A stretch of DNA of 64,000 nucleotides, from contig LUJO01000052.1 in the NCBI GenBank assembly GCA_001689405.1, positions 66,990-130,989 of the forward strand, read 5' to 3'. The position numbers and the translations under genes were made by a program. The number at the start of each line of letters is the position of its first letter. Position 1 is the stretch's first letter. Shown here one piece after another: positions 36,190 to 45,739 of the stretch. The notes under the pieces were generated by a model. That model did not search any database, was not told the DNA's origin, and was given only the letters and a program-made list of their open reading frames with translations. Source of the stretch: Candidatus Homeothermus arabinoxylanisolvens. GTDB lineage: Bacteria > Bacteroidota > Bacteroidia > Bacteroidales > Muribaculaceae.

Positions 36190-37659
36190 ATGAACACTAA
36201 GAAACTTCTTATCGCTCTGGCACTGGTGATTGGCATCGCGACTACGGCATGTAACGACGATGACGGCGCTTACATTACAGGCACGACAAAGGAAACCAAC
36301 GACTGCCTGCGCAATGGCATATCGGTAGGACCGAACATGTCACTCCTGACTCTCGAATTCAATCACTCTCAAGGTGAGCTGAAAGTCAGCAGCGATGCCG
36401 GCGGATGGATGGAAATCACGACCGAACCGTCATTAGGCGAAATATCGACAACCGTAAACATCAAGATACTTCCCAATGACGACTGGGGCGAGCGCAAATG
36501 CACACTGTCGCTGTCGCTGCTCGACAAATATGTCGAGATTCCCGTAACACAGAATGAGGGTTTCAAAGTAGAACCTCAAAGCAGATTATATAATGTAGGG
36601 CGAGAAGGCGGCGACTTCACCGTCAAGGTCAGGGCCAACACCGACGAGCTTACGCCTAAAATCGAATTTGTCGAGTCGAGGGATGAATGGCTACGCTATG
36701 ACGGATATGAGAAAACAGGCGACAATGAGTACACCTTGCGCTTCCACGCCGACCCAAACACCGCAGGACTCGGCCGCATGTGCGGCATATTATATACCCG
36801 CACCACACCCGGAGACTCCAGAAAGTTCTGCATTTGGCAGGAGCCGAGGATATTCAACGCCGACGAATATATTGACCTCCACTTTGGATGTCTCTACATA
36901 TATCTCGGCACGGACCGAGAAAACATCAGGCGAATTAGGCATCTGACTCTAAAAGGCTCTATCAACGACATCGACTGGTCAGCCCTGAAGCAACTGTGCA
37001 TATTTGACAGCGGAGGCAATAAAGCGCCCCAAGACCGCATGATAACTCTGGACCTGAGCAACGTGATAACATTTGACGGAGAGACTTCTCCATATAGCCA
37101 GATTGGTTTCGTCCATGATAAAGTGACATGCAAGTCAGGAGGCGACGACCAAATACCGGAAAGTGTGTTTCAATACGTCACCAACCTTGCCGACATAAAA
37201 ATGCCGCTCGGTACAGCAATCATCCAGCCCTACGCATTCAGCAGCTGCACCGGGCTCAATCACATAGAGATACCCAAAAGCGTAACAATCATCTGTCAGG
37301 GAGCATTCAAATTCAGTGAAAACCTGTCGGAAATCATAATCGGAAACTACTCCATGCTGCGGCGCGTAGGGCAGATGGCTTTTATGAACTGCGGCCCCAT
37401 AAAGATGCTGAACCTGCCGGCGACACTGACCGACTTGGATTTCGGCAGTCTGCAGTGCTCGGTCATCGACATGAAAGTAGGCTGGCTGACACCTCCCGAC
37501 CTTAACCCCTACCCGAGGGTATATGAAAACAGCACCCTCTTCGTGCCGCCCGGCACTGTCGAAGCCTACCGCGCCCACAAGGGGTGGTCGCGCTTCCCCA
37601 AGATAGTCGAGCGCGACGACATGGACAAGGACGGCAACATACTGACGCCAGAATGGTAA
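36190..37659 (+). CDS. BACON and BspA-type leucine-rich-repeat lipoprotein
   Basis: Lipoprotein (TTAC lipobox) of 489 residues. Two BACON-type beta domains lie at about 50-225 (GGWMEITTEPSLGE, VEIPVTQNEGF, then EWLRYDGYEK). BspA-like LRR_5 repeats follow (about 330-430: PYAFSSCTGLNHIEIPKSVT, GAFKFSENLSEIIIG). The LRR pattern breaks into a short C-terminal strand. Such proteins bind surfaces or glycans. It follows the MACPF gene but uses GC-rich codons, unlike the genes before it, so it may be the resident gene beside an inserted block. Ends at a terminator hairpin. Confidence 0.8.
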   Translation: MNTKKLLIALALVIGIATTACNDDDGAYITGTTKETNDCLRNGISVGPNMSLLTLEFNHSQGELKVSSDAGGWMEITTEPSLGEISTTVNIKILPNDDWGERKCTLSLSLLDKYVEIPVTQNEGFKVEPQSRLYNVGREGGDFTVKVRANTDELTPKIEFVESRDEWLRYDGYEKTGDNEYTLRFHADPNTAGLGRMCGILYTRTTPGDSRKFCIWQEPRIFNADEYIDLHFGCLYIYLGTDRENIRRIRHLTLKGSINDIDWSALKQLCIFDSGGNKAPQDRMITLDLSNVITFDGETSPYSQIGFVHDKVTCKSGGDDQIPESVFQYVTNLADIKMPLGTAIIQPYAFSSCTGLNHIEIPKSVTIICQGAFKFSENLSEIIIGNYSMLRRVGQMAFMNCGPIKMLNLPATLTDLDFGSLQCSVIDMKVGWLTPPDLNPYPRVYENSTLFVPPGTVEAYRAHKGWSRFPKIVERDDMDKDGNILTPEW

Positions 37660-37760
37660 TTATGCTACACACACTTATTTATTCCGAAAAGATAACATTG
37701 AACTGTTTTTAGAATGGTTGAGAAAACACACGAAAAATATCATCATTTGCATTCAGTAAA

Positions 37761-37802
37761 AGCCCCTGCCGACGATGACGCGAGTCAACGCCGGCAGGGG
37801 CC
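37761..37802 (+). terminator. Terminator-like hairpin after the LRR gene
   Basis: AGCCCCTGCCG paired with CGGCAGGGGCCT, loop of about 20 bases, no strong T-run. Contains GGCAGGGGC, also in the repeat family core. Confidence 0.6.
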
Positions 37803-37849
37803 TACTGTCTTTGTCAATATCGGCCTGATGTCAGAAACCCGACTTACGC

Positions 37850-38170
37850 CTACGGCCTGATGAAGTAAGTGTCGGCGGCCTGATAGTGGGTGGCATCGAA
37901 GTCGATCATCAGCCGGCCACAGCTTATCTCCGCCCAGAGTATGCGGTCTATGCGCAGTATGTCGGCACGGTCAAGCTGCATCCACTGGTACTGCTCATCG
38001 GCTCCGGGAGCTATGCGCCCTTCGTCCTCGGCAAAAGTAAGCACGTTATCGCAAATATCGCGGAAACCCACACCGTCGGTCTGCGCGTCTATGTAACCAA
38101 GCACCTTTACCTTTAATTCGTCGTCGGTATACCCTACGCGTACCGACGTCACTCCTAATTTAACTTTCAT
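37850..38170 (-). CDS. Hypothetical protein
   Basis: Protein of 106 residues beginning MKVKLGVTSVRVGYTDDELK, acidic and mixed alpha/beta, with no signal peptide. It contains LDRADILRIDRILWAEISC near the middle. No family recognised. Start chosen at the second of two consecutive ATG codons; the other is one codon upstream. It is downstream of repeat copy C on the same strand as the metal-efflux operon. Confidence 0.6.
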   Translation of the reverse strand: MKVKLGVTSVRVGYTDDELKVKVLGYIDAQTDGVGFRDICDNVLTFAEDEGRIAPGADEQYQWMQLDRADILRIDRILWAEISCGRLMIDFDATHYQAADTYFIRP

Positions 38171-38230
38171 CATGATAAATAACGATTTTATAATATAACA
38201 TCGCCGTATCACAAAAAGTTATAACCGCCC

Positions 38231-38265
38231 GAAATGTTAAATGCGGCCGGTTGGCAGGGGCACCG
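38231..38265. repeat. Dispersed REP-like repeat, copy C (short)
   Basis: GAAATGTTAAA, then CGGTTGGCAGGGGCACCG, both shared with copy B in the same order and spacing. The rest of the copy is degenerate. It lies between the hypothetical gene start and the efflux permease stop. Confidence 0.65.
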
Positions 38266-38331
38266 TTTAACAACGTGAATTGACACGGTGACAGTCTGAA
38301 ATACAGCAGGCCGGATATGCGGAGGAAGGTG

Positions 38332-39576
38332 TCAGGGGAGCGGATCGAAGCCGAGCGACTTGATTTTTTCGATGACGGCGGCGTGGTCGTGGTCGCCCTC
38401 GACGTAGGCTATGCCGGAGGAGAGGTCGACAGCAACCGATGTCACTCCGGGGATGAGAGCAAGGTTCTTCTCCACGGTAGCCTTGCAGTGGGCACAGCTC
38501 ATGCCCTTGATTTTGTATTCTTTGCTCATAGTCGTTATTGTTTGATGTTTACGATTGTGCAGTTTCAATATAAATGCGGTGACAAGGAGTCCGGCGAGTA
38601 TGACGGAGCAGAGGGTGTCAAACCACGAGAGGGCTGCATGACAGGCTCCGTGGGGCAACGCGGCAAGAGGGAGCGTAAACCACTCGCGGGGCAGCAGATA
38701 GTCGATAGCCAGCCCGAACGCCATGGCCCCGACCACTATCGATGATATGTAGACCGCGGCGCTACGGCGCCCCATAGTACGCGATATGACGGCGATAGAA
38801 GCGAAATTGGCGGCAGGTCCGGCCATAAGCAGCACCAGCGCAGTGCCGGGCGACAGTCCCTTCATCATCAGCGACAGAGCTATGGGTATCGACCCGGTGG
38901 CACAGACATACATGGGCACGGCTATTGCCACGACCGCCAGCATGGCCAGCAACGGACGGTCGCCGAGCGACACGAAGAAATCGGCCGGCACAAGAACAGT
39001 GATGAGCGCGGCAATGACAAGTCCGAGCACGAGCCACTTGCCTATGCTCTGCACCATCTGAACGAAGCCATAGTACAAGGCCTCCTTCATGCGGGCCGCA
39101 AACGACGGGGTATGCGCCTCCGCAACGGCTCCGCCATCGGCCACAGGACAAGATGTGCCGGCATTGTCGGCGGAGCGCGTCTCCGATACGCCGACAAGAC
39201 ACCCCCCGACAGCCGCAGTGACGAGCGCCGCCACCGGCCTGACCACGGCAAAGGCCGGCCCAAGCAGCGAGTATGTGGCGGCTATGCTGTCGACTCCGGT
39301 CTGCGGCGTCGATATGAGAAACGAGGCCGAGGCCGCCCGTGAAGCTCCGTTGCGCCTCATCGCCACAGCCGTCGGCAGCACTCCGCACGAGCACAGCGGG
39401 AGCGGTACCCCTATCATGGCGGCCTTGACCACCGAGCGCCATCCGGAACCTGACAGATGCCGGCTCATAATGCGTGCCGGCACGAAGGCATGTAGCAGTC
39501 CGGCGATGAAAAGGCCCAGCAGTATGTAGGGCGACATCTCATTGAGCATATTAATAAAAGCGTCGAGTATCTCCAT
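38332..39576 (-). CDS. Cu/Zn efflux permease (SO_0444 type) with fused HMA domain
   Basis: Integral membrane permease of the SO_0444/DUF318 group, thought to export copper or zinc. About eight to ten hydrophobic segments; the conserved PLPLCSCGVLPTAV motif is near residue 65 and LLMAGPAANFASIAVI is in the second half. A heavy-metal-associated domain is fused at the C-terminus (about 350-414) with the ligand motif GMSCAHCK. An internal ATG (38529) could give that domain alone as a CopZ-like 65-residue chaperone. The HMA-AraC regulator lies 91 bases upstream on the same strand. Confidence 0.85.
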   Translation of the reverse strand: MEILDAFINMLNEMSPYILLGLFIAGLLHAFVPARIMSRHLSGSGWRSVVKAAMIGVPLPLCSCGVLPTAVAMRRNGASRAASASFLISTPQTGVDSIAATYSLLGPAFAVVRPVAALVTAAVGGCLVGVSETRSADNAGTSCPVADGGAVAEAHTPSFAARMKEALYYGFVQMVQSIGKWLVLGLVIAALITVLVPADFFVSLGDRPLLAMLAVVAIAVPMYVCATGSIPIALSLMMKGLSPGTALVLLMAGPAANFASIAVISRTMGRRSAAVYISSIVVGAMAFGLAIDYLLPREWFTLPLAALPHGACHAALSWFDTLCSVILAGLLVTAFILKLHNRKHQTITTMSKEYKIKGMSCAHCKATVEKNLALIPGVTSVAVDLSSGIAYVEGDHDHAAVIEKIKSLGFDPLP

Positions 39577-39667
39577 AAGTAACAGTATTACGATTATTTC
39601 ACGGCACAAAGTTACGACATACGGGACGGATGTATGTTATACAATTTTTCAAATATGTTGCATCATG

Positions 39668-40222
39668 CTACACCTTGTCAAGCGGACGACGGACGCCGGC
39701 GCCGGCGCGATATTGAGTCACGGTCATGCCTGTCACAGCACGGAACTGCCGCGACAGGTGGGCGACGCTTGAGTAACCCGTTTGGTAGGCTATCTCGGAG
39801 GCAGTGAGCCGGCCGTAATCGAGCAGTTCCTTGACATACTCGATTTTCTGGCTGATAAAATAGTTTTCCACAGTACGGCCCTCGACCAATGCAAATGCAC
39901 TTACGAGAGTACGATAGTCGACACCCGTACGCTCCTCAAGCCATGACGAGAGTTTCAGCTTTGTGCCCGACCCGGAGCGAGCAAGCCCCATCAGCAAGGT
40001 CTTCACTTTCTGCGCCGTCAGTCGGGTCTTATCCTCGATAAGGCCGAAGCCGAGGCTCCGAAGCTCGTCGGCCACCGACGCCAATGCATTATCGTCAAGC
40101 TGCTCGGCAATCTCGGCACTGCCGAGAGCGACACCGGTCACAGTGTAACCAAGCCGCCGCAACAGGCCGTCCACAACCATAATGCATCGGTCACATACCA
40201 TATTTTCGATATTCAGCGTCAT
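39668..40222 (-). CDS. AraC-family regulator with N-terminal HMA-like metal-binding segment
   Basis: Short regulator of 184 residues. The N-terminus MTLNIENMVCDRCIMVVDG resembles an HMA domain with a CxxC metal site (C-D-R-C). A C-terminal AraC HTH runs from about 120 to 180, with LTASEIAYQTGYSSVAHLSR and QFRAVTGMTVTQYR. It lies directly upstream of the efflux permease and both carry CxxC domains, so it probably senses metal and controls that gene. This architecture is common in Bacteroidetes. Confidence 0.85.
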   Translation of the reverse strand: MTLNIENMVCDRCIMVVDGLLRRLGYTVTGVALGSAEIAEQLDDNALASVADELRSLGFGLIEDKTRLTAQKVKTLLMGLARSGSGTKLKLSSWLEERTGVDYRTLVSAFALVEGRTVENYFISQKIEYVKELLDYGRLTASEIAYQTGYSSVAHLSRQFRAVTGMTVTQYRAGAGVRRPLDKV

Positions 40223-40302
40223 AATTGTACAAAACTACACATTTTTAATGAACAATAGGGGCTGTATGGTCCGTTTTATAGCAAACAACTATTTATTCCG
40301 CA

Positions 40303-41775
40303 ATGACAACACAGACTACAATATTCAGTCCGCGCAATCTGAGCCTTCTGATGGATCTTTATGAGCTGACCATGGCCAACGGCTATTTCACGGCCGGCAT
40401 CAAAGACACCCGGGCGGTGTTTGACCTTTTTTACCGTTCAAATCCTGATGACGGAGGCTTTGCCATTTTCGCCGGGCTTGAGCAGGCTCTCGATTATGTG
40501 GAGCACATACACTTCGACCGCGACGACATCGATTATCTGCGGTCGCTCGGGCTCTTCTCGGCCGAATTTCTCGACTACCTCGCCACGTTCCGCTTCACCG
40601 GCGACATATATGCCATCGACGAGGGCACGGTAGTGTATCCCAACGAGCCGCTGGTCACTGTCGTGGCCCCGCTGATCGAGGCGCAGATAATAGAGACGGC
40701 CATGCTGTCGCAGATCAACCACCAGTCGCTCATAGCCACGAAAGCCAACCGAATAGTGCGCGCGGCTCAGGGGCGTATGGTGTCGGACATGGGCGCCCGT
40801 CGCGCCCACAACGCGGACGCGGCCGTATACGGCGCCCGCGCAGCCTACATAGGCGGTGTGGAGACGACAGCCACGCTGCTTGCCGGCAAGATGTTCGGCA
40901 TACCGGTCACGGGCACCATGGCCCACAGCTGGATCATGTCATTCGCAAGCGAATATGAGGCATTCAAGGTCTATGCACAGGTATACGGAAGCAGTTCGGT
41001 GTTTCTCGTCGACACATACAACACCCTGAAATCGGGGCTGCCCAACGCCATAAAAGTGGCCCGCGACATACTGCTGCCCGCCGGGCAGAGGCTCAAGGGC
41101 ATCCGCATCGACTCGGGCGACATAGCCTATCTGTCAAAAGAAGCGCGTCGGATGCTCGATGAAGCCGGACTTGAAGACTGTAGCATAGTAGCATCAAACA
41201 GTCTTGACGAGTTCAACATAAGGTCCATTATATCGCAGGGCGGGTGTATCGACATTTTCGGTGTGGGCGAGCGGCTCATAACCTCCAAGAGCGACTCTAC
41301 GTTTGGCGGCGTATACAAACTTACCGCGCTCGAAGAGAACGGACAATGGGTACCTAAAATAAAGGTGTCGGACAATGTGGTGAAAATAACCAACCCCGGA
41401 CGCAAGGACCTGTACAGAGTCTATGACCCCGACGGCAAAAGCATAGCGGAACTGATAGCCGAACACGGCGAGCCGGTAAACGGCGCGGTACCTGAACTGG
41501 TAAGCGCCGACCGCCCGTGGCAGAACCTCGACTTCTTGGGGTGCACGTTCAAGAAACTGCAACATCAGGTAATGGCCGGCGGACAGCGTACGTCGAAACC
41601 GTGTCCGCTGCCGCAACTGCAGGACTATGTAAGAGAACAGATGATACTCGAAGTGCGCGAAGAGGAGCAACGTCTCGACAATCCCGACATCCACACACTG
41701 GCCATGACCTATGGCTACTACAACCGCAAACTGGCCCTGCTTAAAGACGCAGAAGCCGGCCTCGGCGGCGAGTGA
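40303..41775 (+). CDS. pncB: Nicotinate phosphoribosyltransferase
   Basis: Converts nicotinate and PRPP to nicotinate mononucleotide in NAD salvage. Motifs: YELTMANGYF near residue 21, SDMGARRAHNADAAVYGARA with the phosphoacceptor His, and GIRIDSGDIAYLSKEARRML with the phosphoribosyl site. The length of 490 residues is that of the longer bacterial class. A bidirectional terminator follows, shared with the initiator tRNA on the other strand. Confidence 0.94.
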   Translation: MTTQTTIFSPRNLSLLMDLYELTMANGYFTAGIKDTRAVFDLFYRSNPDDGGFAIFAGLEQALDYVEHIHFDRDDIDYLRSLGLFSAEFLDYLATFRFTGDIYAIDEGTVVYPNEPLVTVVAPLIEAQIIETAMLSQINHQSLIATKANRIVRAAQGRMVSDMGARRAHNADAAVYGARAAYIGGVETTATLLAGKMFGIPVTGTMAHSWIMSFASEYEAFKVYAQVYGSSSVFLVDTYNTLKSGLPNAIKVARDILLPAGQRLKGIRIDSGDIAYLSKEARRMLDEAGLEDCSIVASNSLDEFNIRSIISQGGCIDIFGVGERLITSKSDSTFGGVYKLTALEENGQWVPKIKVSDNVVKITNPGRKDLYRVYDPDGKSIAELIAEHGEPVNGAVPELVSADRPWQNLDFLGCTFKKLQHQVMAGGQRTSKPCPLPQLQDYVREQMILEVREEEQRLDNPDIHTLAMTYGYYNRKLALLKDAEAGLGGE

Positions 41776-41802
41776 TATAACAGAACAGCTTATATAAAAT
41801 AG

Positions 41803-41829
41803 AAAAGGCTTGCGATTGCAAGCCTTTTT
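41803..41829. terminator. Bidirectional terminator between pncB and tRNA-fMet
   Basis: AAAAGGCTTGC/GCAAGCCTTTT stem with a GATT loop, A-run on one side, T-run on the other. Confidence 0.85.
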
Positions 41830-41831
41830 AG

Positions 41832-41903
<72 letters not shown>

Positions 41904-42117
41904 ATGTCGTTTTGTGAGTGCAAAGGTAGGCAGTTTTGATGAATTATCCAAACCACAGCAGCAAAACATCGCCATTTTAACCTCTTTTAATGATACACGA
42001 ATACGGAATCGACCGCAAAACGCGGTTGAACCACTGTTTTTTCAAATCAGTACTTATACGAAAAGTGCCGGTGAGCGGAAGGCTCCACCGGCACTTTATA
42101 GCGGTAAATAAACTGTT

Positions 42118-43038
42118 TTACTTGTTTACTTGGTATTTGTTTATGCCGTCACGAAGATAAGCCACTACCTGATGTGCGGCCGCTATGCCGGCATTGATAT
42201 TAGCTTCAGCGGTCTGCGCACCCATCTTCTTGGGTGTGAAGAAAACACGGTCGCCGAACTTGGCTTTAAGCTCCTCGGCATTATCGGGCTTCACATCGGC
42301 CACATACTTCAGGTCGGGACGTGCCTCAAGAGCCTTCTCAAGACCGGCTTCATCCACGACTTCCTTACGGGCGGTATTGATAAGCACACCACCCTTGGGC
42401 ATCTTCGTTATAAGATCGTAGCCTATGCTCTTTTTGGTCTCGGGAGTGGCGGGAATATGTATCGATACAAAGTCATTGCCGGCGTAGAGCTCATCAACGG
42501 AGTGAACGGGCTTAATACCGTCAGCTGTCATGACCTCATCGGGGCAATACGGATCATAGGCCGACACCTCCATGCCTACACCTTTAGCAATGCGGGCGAC
42601 ATTGCGTCCTACCTGACCATAAGCCTGAAGACCGAGACGCTTGCCTTTCATCTCCGTACCGGAAGTACCGTTATACATATTGCGCACAGCCATTATGGCC
42701 ATACCGAACACCAGTTCGGCAACAGCGTTTGAGTTCTGTCCGGGAGTATTCTCCACAACCACGCCGTGAGCAGTGGCGGCAGCAAGGTCTACATTGTCAT
42801 AACCGGCTCCGGCACGTACCACAATCTTCAAATTTTTGGCGGCGTCGAGGACTTCGGCATCGATAACGTCGCTACGTATTATGACAGCATCAGCATCGGC
42901 GACAGCACCGAGCAGATCGGCCTTGGATGAATATTTCTCAAGCAATCCGAGCTCGTAACCCGCGTCAGCTATAACTTTGCGTATACCGTCGACAGCGACT
43001 GCGGCAAACGGTTTTTCAGTAGCTACAAGTACTTTCAT
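42118..43038 (-). CDS. serA: D-3-phosphoglycerate dehydrogenase (short form)
   Basis: First step of serine synthesis, oxidising 3-phosphoglycerate with NAD. The 306-residue length means catalytic plus NAD domains only, no ACT regulatory domain. Motifs: VVRAGAGYDNVDLAA and VLINTARKEVVDEAGL. The usual glycine-rich GxGxxG loop reads LGLQAYGQVGRNVA. Where most family members have the catalytic His (TPH-x-GA), this one reads TPKKMGAQT, with Lys in place of His. Start at MKVLVATEK; an upstream TTG is rejected. It lies 14 bases after serC. Confidence 0.92.
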   Translation of the reverse strand: MKVLVATEKPFAAVAVDGIRKVIADAGYELGLLEKYSSKADLLGAVADADAVIIRSDVIDAEVLDAAKNLKIVVRAGAGYDNVDLAAATAHGVVVENTPGQNSNAVAELVFGMAIMAVRNMYNGTSGTEMKGKRLGLQAYGQVGRNVARIAKGVGMEVSAYDPYCPDEVMTADGIKPVHSVDELYAGNDFVSIHIPATPETKKSIGYDLITKMPKGGVLINTARKEVVDEAGLEKALEARPDLKYVADVKPDNAEELKAKFGDRVFFTPKKMGAQTAEANINAGIAAAHQVVAYLRDGINKYQVNK

Positions 43039-43052
43039 AGTCAACGAAACGA

Positions 43053-44120
43053 TTAATGATTTTTCTCAAATTCCTTCATTGCATCTACAAGCACCTTCAC
43101 GCTCTCTATGGGGAGAGCGTTATAAAGCGATGCACGGAAGCCGCCTACCGAACGGTGACCCTTTATACCGACAATGCCCTTGGTAGTGGCAAAGTCGATG
43201 AACTCCTTGTCAAGTCCGTCATATTCGGGCTTCATGACGAAGCATACGTTCATGATCGAGCGATCCTCGGGGGCAACGGTTCCGACAAACATGCGGCTTG
43301 CATCAATAGCCTCATAGAGCATCTCGGCCTTGGCAAGGTCGCGGCGCTGCATCTCTTCTACTCCACCAAGCTCCTTGTAATATTTAAGAGTCTGAAGTGC
43401 CGAGTAGATGGGAAGTACGGGAGGAGTATTGAACATGGAACCCTTCTTCACGTGGGTGCGGTAATCAAGCATGGTGGGTATAGCACGGTCCACATTGCCG
43501 AGGGCGTCTTCCTTGACAATAACGATAGTCACACCTGCGGGGGCGAGATTCTTCTGCGCGCCGGCGTAAATGACATCGTACTTGGACACATCTATGGGAC
43601 GAGAGAAAATGTCGCTCGACATGTCGGCCACGAGGGGCACTTTAACATCGGGGTCATGACGCAACTCCGTACCGTAGATAGTATTGTTGGTAGTATAGTG
43701 GAAATAGTCGGCATCCTCGGGAACGGTAAAGTTCTTGGGGATGAACGTATAGTTCTTGTCCTTGCTCGAAGCAACGACATCGACCTCGCCAAACAGGCGC
43801 GCTTCCTTTATGGCATTGGAGGCCCAAGTACCGGTATCGAGATATGCGGCTTTCTTCTTCAACAGGTTGTAAGGCACCATGCAGAACTGCATCGACGCGC
43901 CACCGCCGAGAAAAAGCACTTGATAGCCGGCAGGCACATCAAGAAGCTCCTTCACGAGTTGCTGTGCCTCATCCATGACAGCGACAAACTCCTTACTGCG
44001 GTGAGAGACTTCAAGGATTGACAATCCGGTACCCGCGAAGTCCTTGATGGCTTCGGCTGTATTCTTTATCGTGTACTCACTAAGAATTGATGGCCCGGCA
44101 TAAAAATTATGCTTTTTCAT
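43053..44120 (-). CDS. serC: Phosphoserine aminotransferase
   Basis: PLP enzyme converting 3-phosphohydroxypyruvate to phosphoserine, the step after SerA. The 355-residue length is normal. The opening is NFYAGPSILSEYTIKN, phosphate contacts in LFLGGGASMQF, and the PLP lysine in IYAGAQKNLAPAG. C-terminal GIKGHRSVGGFRASLYNALP. First gene of a serC-serA operon behind TAAATTTG at 44160-44153. Confidence 0.96.
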   Translation of the reverse strand: MKKHNFYAGPSILSEYTIKNTAEAIKDFAGTGLSILEVSHRSKEFVAVMDEAQQLVKELLDVPAGYQVLFLGGGASMQFCMVPYNLLKKKAAYLDTGTWASNAIKEARLFGEVDVVASSKDKNYTFIPKNFTVPEDADYFHYTTNNTIYGTELRHDPDVKVPLVADMSSDIFSRPIDVSKYDVIYAGAQKNLAPAGVTIVIVKEDALGNVDRAIPTMLDYRTHVKKGSMFNTPPVLPIYSALQTLKYYKELGGVEEMQRRDLAKAEMLYEAIDASRMFVGTVAPEDRSIMNVCFVMKPEYDGLDKEFIDFATTKGIVGIKGHRSVGGFRASLYNALPIESVKVLVDAMKEFEKNH

Positions 44121-44152
44121 AAATTTATAGTTAATGATTATCGTTAGGCTTG

Positions 44153-44160
44153 CAAATTTA
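44153..44160 (-). promoter_or_regulatory. serC -7 box
   Basis: TAAATTTG on the minus strand, 33 bases before serC. Confidence 0.55.
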
Positions 44161-44332
44161 ATGAATTTCCCCTATTCGTGTCAACAAAAAACGGCAAAAT
44201 CCGGCATTTTCTTTCATTTTTCATCGCAAACGACAAATTTTCCGACATTTTTACAACACATAGCCCGTATTGCCATACATAATAACAGCGATACAGGCAC
44301 TTCGGCGGCAAAAGTGAATATACAATTATTCA

Positions 44333-44363
44333 TTGCATAATATTGCCGCATATATTAACTTTG
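44333..44363 (+). promoter_or_regulatory. bioA promoter
   Basis: TTG (44333-44335), 20-base spacer, TAACTTTG (44356-44363), 20 bases before bioA. Confidence 0.75.
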
Positions 44364-44382
44364 CGTGACGTAAAACAAAACT

Positions 44383-45666
44383 ATGACCGATCATTCCGCA
44401 CTTCACGATACATGGGACCATGACCACCTCTGGCATCCCTACACCTCGACAATAGATCCGTTGCCAACCTACAAGGTCGACTCGGCAAGCGGCTCAACGA
44501 TAACCCTCGCCGACGGCACCCGCCTTATCGACGGCATGTCGTCATGGTGGTGCACCATACACGGCTACAACCATCCGGCAATCAACGCGGCAGCCGCCCG
44601 GCAGATAGACAAAATGTCGCACGTTATGTTCGGGGGCTTCACCCATGAACCCGCCATAGAGCTCGGCAAGAAACTGCTGGCCATGGCTCCGCCGTCAATG
44701 AACAACATATTTTATGCCGACTCAGGCTCGGTAGCCGTCGAAGTAGCCATGAAAATGGCAATACAGGCGGCCATATCGCGAAGCGGCCGACATGAAAAGA
44801 GCAACTTTGTAACCATACGGTCAGGGTATCACGGCGACACATGGAACGCCATGAGCGTATGCGACCCCGTGACCGGCATGCACGGTGCGTTCGGCCCCGC
44901 CTTGCCTATCAGATACTTCGTAGAGGCTCCTTCGGTAGGGTTCTACGAAGAGTGGCGGCCGGAAGCGGTCGCCGGTCTGGAGGCCGTACTGCGGGAGCAT
45001 AACGATGACATAGCCGCGTTAATACTCGAACCGATAGTACAGGGGGCCGGAGGCATGCGGTTTTATCATCCGCAATACCTGCGCGAGGCCCGCAAGCTAT
45101 GTGACCGCTACGGGGTATACCTTATATTTGACGAAATCGCTACAGGCTTCTGGCGGACTGGACGACGCTTCGCATGGGAATGGGCGGGGGTTGAACCCGA
45201 CATAATGTGCATAGGCAAGGGTTTGACCGCCGGCTATCTGACCATGAGTGCCGTGATGACGACAAAAGATGTGGCCGACACCATATCGCGCGGCGAAGCG
45301 GGAGTGATGATGCACGGCCCCACATTTATGGCCAACCCGCTCGCCTGTGCCATAGCCTGCGAGTCGCTGCGGCTGCTTGAGTCGCAGGACATGCCCGCAT
45401 GTATAGCCCGCATAGAGACTATAATCAAACGCGAACTCGCCCCCGCCCGCGATATCGACAGGGTCAAGGATGTAAGAGTACTCGGCACAATCGGCGTTGT
45501 CGAGATGAAGGAACCGGTCGATGTGGGCGCCTTTCAGAAGCGATGTGTGGAGCGCGGCATATGGGTGCGTCCGTTCGGCCGCAACGTGTACATCATGCCG
45601 CCTTATGTCATAACCGACGAAGAGCTGACCTGCCTCTGCCGCACGATGCTCGACATACTTCCCTGA
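44383..45666 (+). CDS. bioA: Adenosylmethionine-8-amino-7-oxononanoate aminotransferase
   Basis: Biotin pathway PLP transaminase that makes 7,8-diaminopelargonate. The opening HLWHPYTSTIDPLPTYKVD is characteristic of BioA. Others: DGMSSWWCTIHGYNHP, YADSGSVAVEVAMKMA, DEIATGFWRTGRRFA, and the PLP lysine in CIGKGLTAGYLTMSAV. The 427-residue length is normal. No other biotin genes are in the window. Confidence 0.95.
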   Translation: MTDHSALHDTWDHDHLWHPYTSTIDPLPTYKVDSASGSTITLADGTRLIDGMSSWWCTIHGYNHPAINAAAARQIDKMSHVMFGGFTHEPAIELGKKLLAMAPPSMNNIFYADSGSVAVEVAMKMAIQAAISRSGRHEKSNFVTIRSGYHGDTWNAMSVCDPVTGMHGAFGPALPIRYFVEAPSVGFYEEWRPEAVAGLEAVLREHNDDIAALILEPIVQGAGGMRFYHPQYLREARKLCDRYGVYLIFDEIATGFWRTGRRFAWEWAGVEPDIMCIGKGLTAGYLTMSAVMTTKDVADTISRGEAGVMMHGPTFMANPLACAIACESLRLLESQDMPACIARIETIIKRELAPARDIDRVKDVRVLGTIGVVEMKEPVDVGAFQKRCVERGIWVRPFGRNVYIMPPYVITDEELTCLCRTMLDILP

Positions 45667-45739
45667 CACAAAGCCAACAAAATGGCATAGCCAAGTGTTA
45701 AAATTTCATCTCATCATGTTAAAAAACGACATTTCTACA

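Noticed and set aside
37761..37802. GGCAGGGGC in the LRR gene terminator as a fifth repeat copy
   Set aside because: Only nine bases match, and the hairpin is explained as a terminator.
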